NCBI GenBank assembly: GCA_028290305.1
Contig: JAQGKC010000277.1
Span: forward strand, 1 to 9,531
Direction of reading: 5' to 3'
Source: Bradyrhizobium sp.
GTDB taxonomy: Bacteria; Pseudomonadota; Alphaproteobacteria; Rhizobiales; Xanthobacteraceae
Length of the DNA stretch: 9,531 nucleotides
Under the pieces are notes generated by a model that worked only from the letters and a program-made list of their open reading frames with translations, ran no database searches and was not told where the DNA came from. The number at the start of each line of letters is the position of its first letter. The first letter of the stretch is position 1. A program made the translations under genes and the position numbers. Of this stretch, positions 7,401 to 9,531 are shown piece by piece.

Positions 7401-7639
7401 TTTAGTCTCGGAAATACGAGCACGTTGCACGAGGATTCGAGCGCATGAATGATGGCGCCCAGCCGCTCGGCCCTGGTCTCGTTCTCGGCCAGAAAAACGA
7501 CGCCGTTGCGGCCGGACTTCCTCGATTGCGCGAGCAGATGAAGCGCCATCAATCCTAGCGGGGATGAAGAAGAAATTGCGGCAGAAGTTTTTCGCTTCGT
7601 CACTCCGGTGACGATGCGCGCCTTGTTGGAACGGCCCAC
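4448..7639 (-). CDS. Mfd-like SF2 DNA translocase (transcription-repair coupling factor family, divergent paralogue)
   Basis: This 1063-residue product follows the Mfd plan, in which an ATP-driven translocase removes stalled RNA polymerase and recruits UvrA. Residues 25-225 are a UvrB-homology module (VFPRLNTLPFDQLEPSHE, DYPGGALFHGQTFEIFPAGA). Residues 415-475 are a degenerate RNA-polymerase interaction domain (VVIHLQRGLAMLDGL instead of VHxDHGIGRFxGL). The motor shows FPYFTTVDQAKAI (538-549), Walker A GDVGFGKTE (568-576), DEEQHFG (669-675), SATPIPRTL (695-703), TNIVESGLDIPRANT (808-822) and QLRGRVGR (838-845). A TRG-like DLRGAGDLFSEQQSGH (888-903) and a complete TRCF C-terminal domain (from about 940) follow. 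It is about 100 residues shorter than usual Mfd. The GTG at 7637-7639 is the farthest possible start, since TAA lies two codons upstream (7643-7645). Its ribosome site is weak; ATG at 7549 (M31) is an alternative. The frame is intact among pseudogenes. It is probably not the housekeeping mfd. Confidence 0.85.
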   Translation of the reverse strand: MGRSNKARIVTGVTKRKTSAAISSSSPLGLMALHLLAQSRKSGRNGVVFLAENETRAERLGAIIHALESSCNVLVFPRLNTLPFDQLEPSHEIAGRRSSVLRRLARPEKPILLLSTAEAVMERLPMPANWSRATLRLKVGGAFSEPDLRTRLKALGYDVDDEADYPGGALFHGQTFEIFPAGALGPFRIEHSGREIRRIVAVDPVEQNVLFETKELLLDPMSERLAFGSRRGQRSTLLDYCKRAKWIADAGVPTHADIWLSTIEDAAGRADREREYLGRREWKQATKRIKVLPQKAAFCPTPDFSKITSPRKAFRAFVDQTRRAGSRMVFVAAHEDDLRVMERTSGIKAQRFADWSEATAGRTREAAFIADFDTGFVVPGRKPLVIVTASDVLGSRAHHPQPLARPWSTAFDHADVPEQGTVVIHLQRGLAMLDGLQTVTMGAGSSREMVRLVFAGDDAILVPPADLAMIWPYAAELGKVTLDKADGSTWWTRRSLAEREIQIAGRQLAKHISQRRRRRAPKLVPPGPTYEGFAARFPYFTTVDQAKAIRDVLDDLASGHPMDRVICGDVGFGKTEVALRAAAAVVLSGKQVAIAVPTTVLARQHVATFRRRFAPLGIEVGRLSRGASASETRETKEGLKSGWLKVVVGTQSLASQGVRFRDLGLVIVDEEQHFGAAEKAKLSELAKSVHTLWMSATPIPRTLAAGLAGFRDLSVIASPPVHRLPVATKIAPLSDAAIATALLREQRRHGQSFLICPRIQDLDPMLARVQSMAPDLRIVCLHGKLSADEIDDRMMRFVEGEADVLLATNIVESGLDIPRANTIVVCWPERFGLSQLHQLRGRVGRSGIRAFAYLLTDTDSERSEQRLAVLEEFSRPGAGFAISARDLDLRGAGDLFSEQQSGHVQVFGPVLYSHLLKSASEKSDDRATDMWVPDLNLPVADMLPADYAQSEAVRLEIYGRAARCGIADKLDDLEEEISRRFGKLPPAARDFFAAARLRIDCKRRGIVRLDVGPDAVAATFLPGRLRKSRARSLQRDGDRVVYASKKREEPFGRVEEFSDLLDE

Positions 7640-8062
7640 GTTTTACCCATCGTTGATTCATCAGGCGCAGGACTCGCCCGGAGCTGGGTCATACGCGAAT
7701 TTGGCCGCGGGCGCACCTCTCCGATCTGGTCATTCCCCGAACTAAGCTTGGGGCGTAGGGCTCCTCTCACGATAGCTCGCGAGGTAGTTCCAATCCGGCC
7801 GCGTATCGCAGATCTCATCCGGCCCTTGTGATATTCATTTGCGAGAATCTGGCTATCTTCGTCATCCGCCGCAGGCGTCGGTCAGTAGCCTCTCGATCGG
7901 GGCAGCCTCCCACACTTCATCTCCATAGCAAATGGGTCGCCGATCGGCTTGTCGCCTTCGAAAAGCATATTCATCTACCCAACCCGCTCTGCATGGGGCA
8001 AGAGCTTTTGCGGCAAAGTGCCAATAGCGGCTTTCGCCGACCCATGTCATGGACCTTTGCAG
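7640..8062. other. Upstream region of the Mfd-like gene, no confident gene
   Basis: This 423-bp stretch lies between the Mfd-like start and the right palindromic repeat. The minus strand has small frames. One, from an ATG at about 8050 (or a TTG inside the repeat at 8083) to a stop at 7862, would encode MTWVGESRYWHFAAKALAPC and about 42 more residues. Another at 7600-7818 overlaps the Mfd-like start. Neither has a recognisable domain or a good ribosome site. No promoter is called with confidence. The region should contain the control sequences of the Mfd-like gene. Confidence 0.5.
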
Positions 8063-8094
8063 ACTGATAAGCTTTGCGACCAAACCTTATCAGT
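8063..8094. repeat. Right copy of the 32-bp palindromic repeat
   Basis: Structure is ACTGATAAGCTTTG, then CGACCAAA, then CCTTATCAGT, in the same orientation as the copy at 4350. Here the symmetry goes further inward: 14-base arms match at 13 of 14 positions around a CGAC centre. It sits 424 bp upstream of the Mfd-like start and immediately next to the point where phage baseplate homology ends (about 8103-8128). Confidence 0.75.
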
Positions 8095-8102
8095 GCAGCA
8101 AT

Positions 8103-8997
8103 CATGAAATGATCCGGCCGAGAGGACGTCGTAAGATTCTGGGCCGTGATCTCAGAGAACCAAGCGCCGTCCGGAATCTGGCTCTCCAGGTTGTGGGTGA
8201 GATTGTTGACGCGCCACGTGCCATTTGCGCCGGAAACGAAACTATTCTGCACGTTGACGTTTCCCATCCAGCGGATTGCCGGGTTGTAGAGGCACTCCAG
8301 CCCGATTTGACCGGGCCCGATGTAGGAGGGATATCCAATCAGCGTTCCGTTTGTGGGATCGAGCGTCGGCGCCGTGCCGTTGCGCGCGCCTTGCTTCGGC
8401 AGGATTGCCATGACGCCATTGTCGTCATCGAACGCCACGAAGATACCGCGTCCGCTGCCGCGAGTGCCTGCATTCTTGCAGTGCCCGGCAGATACGGGCT
8501 CGACAGCATCACTTTCACGCCGTTGTTTTCCAGCGTGTAACCCATCTTGCCGGCGAGGTCCTTCATGATGTCGGCGACGTCGGTTGAGCCCGGATAGCTC
8601 GATGGCGCGATCGGCTTTATTTGAGCCAGCGCACCCGTGAAGGCGGTGACGTTCAGGCTTACCTCGGGCACGTTCGACTAATCCGGCCACGAGTCCATGA
8701 TCACGCCGGCGAATGCGAGCGACATGTTGCCGCCGCTGTCGCCAGCCGTCACGGTCCCGATGTTGTTTCGCAGCGCGATCCGGCTTTACGCCGATCCGGG
8801 ACAGCTGATTCATCCTCGAGGCGGTCAAGCCCCATATCCGCATAGACGCGCGGTTCATTCCCGGCGCGCCTTTCTTTTCGATCCGCACGCTGGCGCGAAC
8901 GTTCGAAAACCGTTTTCGTGTTTGCGCCGCCGCTATCGCCGAATGATCCCGTTCCCAGCTGGAACTTGAACGAAAGCGCGCGCTGAACGAATGCCAT
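8103..8997 (-). pseudogene. Phage tail/baseplate protein, multiply disrupted
   Basis: Reading from ATG 8995-8997, a single protein about 295 residues long can be rebuilt by switching frames. MAFVQRALSFKFQLGTGSFG starts it; a T added in the run at 8906-8909 shifts to SNVRASVRIEKKGAPGMNRA; an extra base near 8774 shifts to RNNIGTVTAGDSGGNMSLAF. TAG at 8678-8680 replaces the Tyr expected in PDYSNVPEVSLNV. The frame continues through STDVADIMKDLAGKMGYTLE to about 8446, where another shift gives FVAFDDDNGVMAILPKQGAR and IGYPSYIGPGQIGLECLYNP, ending near EITAQNLTT. The style fits phage tail-baseplate hub-like proteins; the exact family is uncertain. The homology stops beside the repeat at 8063-8094, so the C-terminus may be cut by an insertion. 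Confidence 0.65.
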
Positions 8998-9003
8998 GAT
9001 GGG

Positions 9004-9196
9004 TCAGGCCGGCAGGTCAGACGTTTCGAGATAGTAGAACAGATACCGCGAACCCAGACCGCTAAACGTTCGACCAGCCCTGCGTGTCCCAGAGCGCGAG
9101 ATCTCCGACAAAGCCGAGATATTCCGAGCGAACGATCTTGTTCGTAACGTGCTGCCGGTCCGTCAGGCGTCGGCAGTGCAGCCAAATTGCTTTCTG
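9004..9196 (-). pseudogene. C-terminal remnant of a second phage structural gene
   Basis: The minus strand encodes AIWLHCRRLTDRQHVTNKIV and RSEYLGFVGDLALWDTQGWS. A frameshift near 9065-9070 then leads to FSGLGSRYLFYYLETSDLPA and TGA at 9004-9006, six bases before the ATG of the baseplate pseudogene. That tight spacing is typical of phage late operons and supports treating both as one former tail module. Only the last 65 or so residues remain, and the 5' part is replaced by the unrelated gene ending at 9197. The family is not named from this piece alone. Confidence 0.5.
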
Positions 9197-9531
9197 CTAA
9201 CGGAGGAGCCTGGCTGACCCGAAATGGAAAGGATTAGGAACGAACCTTCTTGCGATCGCGTTCACCTTGCTTTCCCATGTTTCGAGCGCGACCTTCTGGG
9301 CGATCATTACGTCGCCGATCGGTAACGTTCCGACCGGCGTAAAACACAGGCCCTCCCGCGGTCGACCTTTTTTATCCAGCTCGCAGACGTTCCCCGAGGT
9401 CCCAGGATAGATCCTGTACCGTTTACCGGTCTCGTTCCCCACGACCTCGAAGTAGCCTTTTCTTAAAAATTGCTCGTGCTGCACCGGCGAAAGCCACTGC
9501 CGTAGCAGCAGCAAAGACCGCCCCTCCGGCG
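9197..9531 (-). CDS. Conserved hypothetical protein (5' end off window)
   Basis: The frame runs from TAG at 9197-9199 to the right edge without a stop. The TTG at 9514 need not be its start, because upstream codons (PEGRS) continue the protein. It reads LLRQWLSPVQHEQFLRKGYF, EVVGNETGKRYRIYPGTSGN, VCELDKKGRPREGLCFTPVG, then LPIGDVMIAQKVALETWESK. The pattern of L..WLSP.Q..QF...GYFEV.G..TGKRYRI..G...NV.E.D..G.....CF.PVG.L..GDVM.AQK.ALE resembles, from memory, a small conserved family found in bradyrhizobia and some phages or islands with no assigned function. The two Cys are conserved-looking, but no metal site is evident. It lies next to phage relics, so prophage cargo is possible. Confidence 0.6.
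   Translation of the reverse strand, partial: PEGRSLLLLRQWLSPVQHEQFLRKGYFEVVGNETGKRYRIYPGTSGNVCELDKKGRPREGLCFTPVGTLPIGDVMIAQKVALETWESKVNAIARRFVPNPFHFGSARLLR

Noticed and set aside
7600..7818. A 72-codon minus-strand frame overlapping the Mfd-like start
   Set aside because: No recognisable features, Arg/Ser-rich composition typical of a chance frame, and it overlaps a well-supported gene.
8018..8040. Sigma-54-like TTGGCAC...GC motif on the minus strand
   Set aside because: The GG-to-GC spacing is off by one from the -24/-12 rule and the -12 element is poor.
7971..9185. A 404-codon minus-strand open frame across the phage region
   Set aside because: Only two pieces of it match phage protein (about 8900-8775 and 8445-8103). 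The rest is out-of-frame reading of the same disrupted gene and of the repeat, so it is not one real gene.

Overview
The window looks like an accessory, decaying island of an alphaproteobacterium, most probably a Bradyrhizobium or close relative. The basis is high GC, rhizobial-style integrase-core transposases, small Gly-rich exported proteins and the density of broken genes. This assignment is inference from sequence style; no marker gene is present.

Layout. (1) 1-553 (+): C-terminal catalytic part of a sensor histidine kinase, cut by the left edge, with the key N-box Asn replaced by Tyr. (2) 709-2456 (-): two related but diverged DDE transposases head to tail. The upstream copy lost its C-terminus and the downstream copy its N-terminus at one junction near 1620. 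(3) 2514-2695 (+): tail of a second histidine kinase, abutting the IS and frameshifted. (4) 2859-3119 (+) and 3239-3517 (-): two small intact genes for exported proteins, convergent. (5) 3600-3843 (-): scrap of a CzcA/CusA-type RND metal pump; 3888-4136 (+): tail of a large ATPase/TPR protein. (6) 4350-8094: the most distinctive segment, one long intact gene for a divergent Mfd-like (transcription-repair coupling factor family) translocase on the minus strand, bounded by two near-identical 32-bp palindromic repeats. (7) 8103-9196 (-): two adjacent phage tail/baseplate genes ruined by frameshifts and a stop codon. (8) 9197-9531 (-): a conserved-looking small protein of unknown function, cut by the right edge.

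Most of the window is relics. The long Mfd-like frame and the two small secreted proteins stand out as intact. The best candidate for something undescribed is the Mfd-like paralogue as cargo between palindromic repeats that share arms but differ in their central 8 bp. The right-hand repeat sits where phage homology stops, as expected if the segment was inserted into an old prophage. No recombinase gene is present between the repeats, so mobility is a hypothesis.
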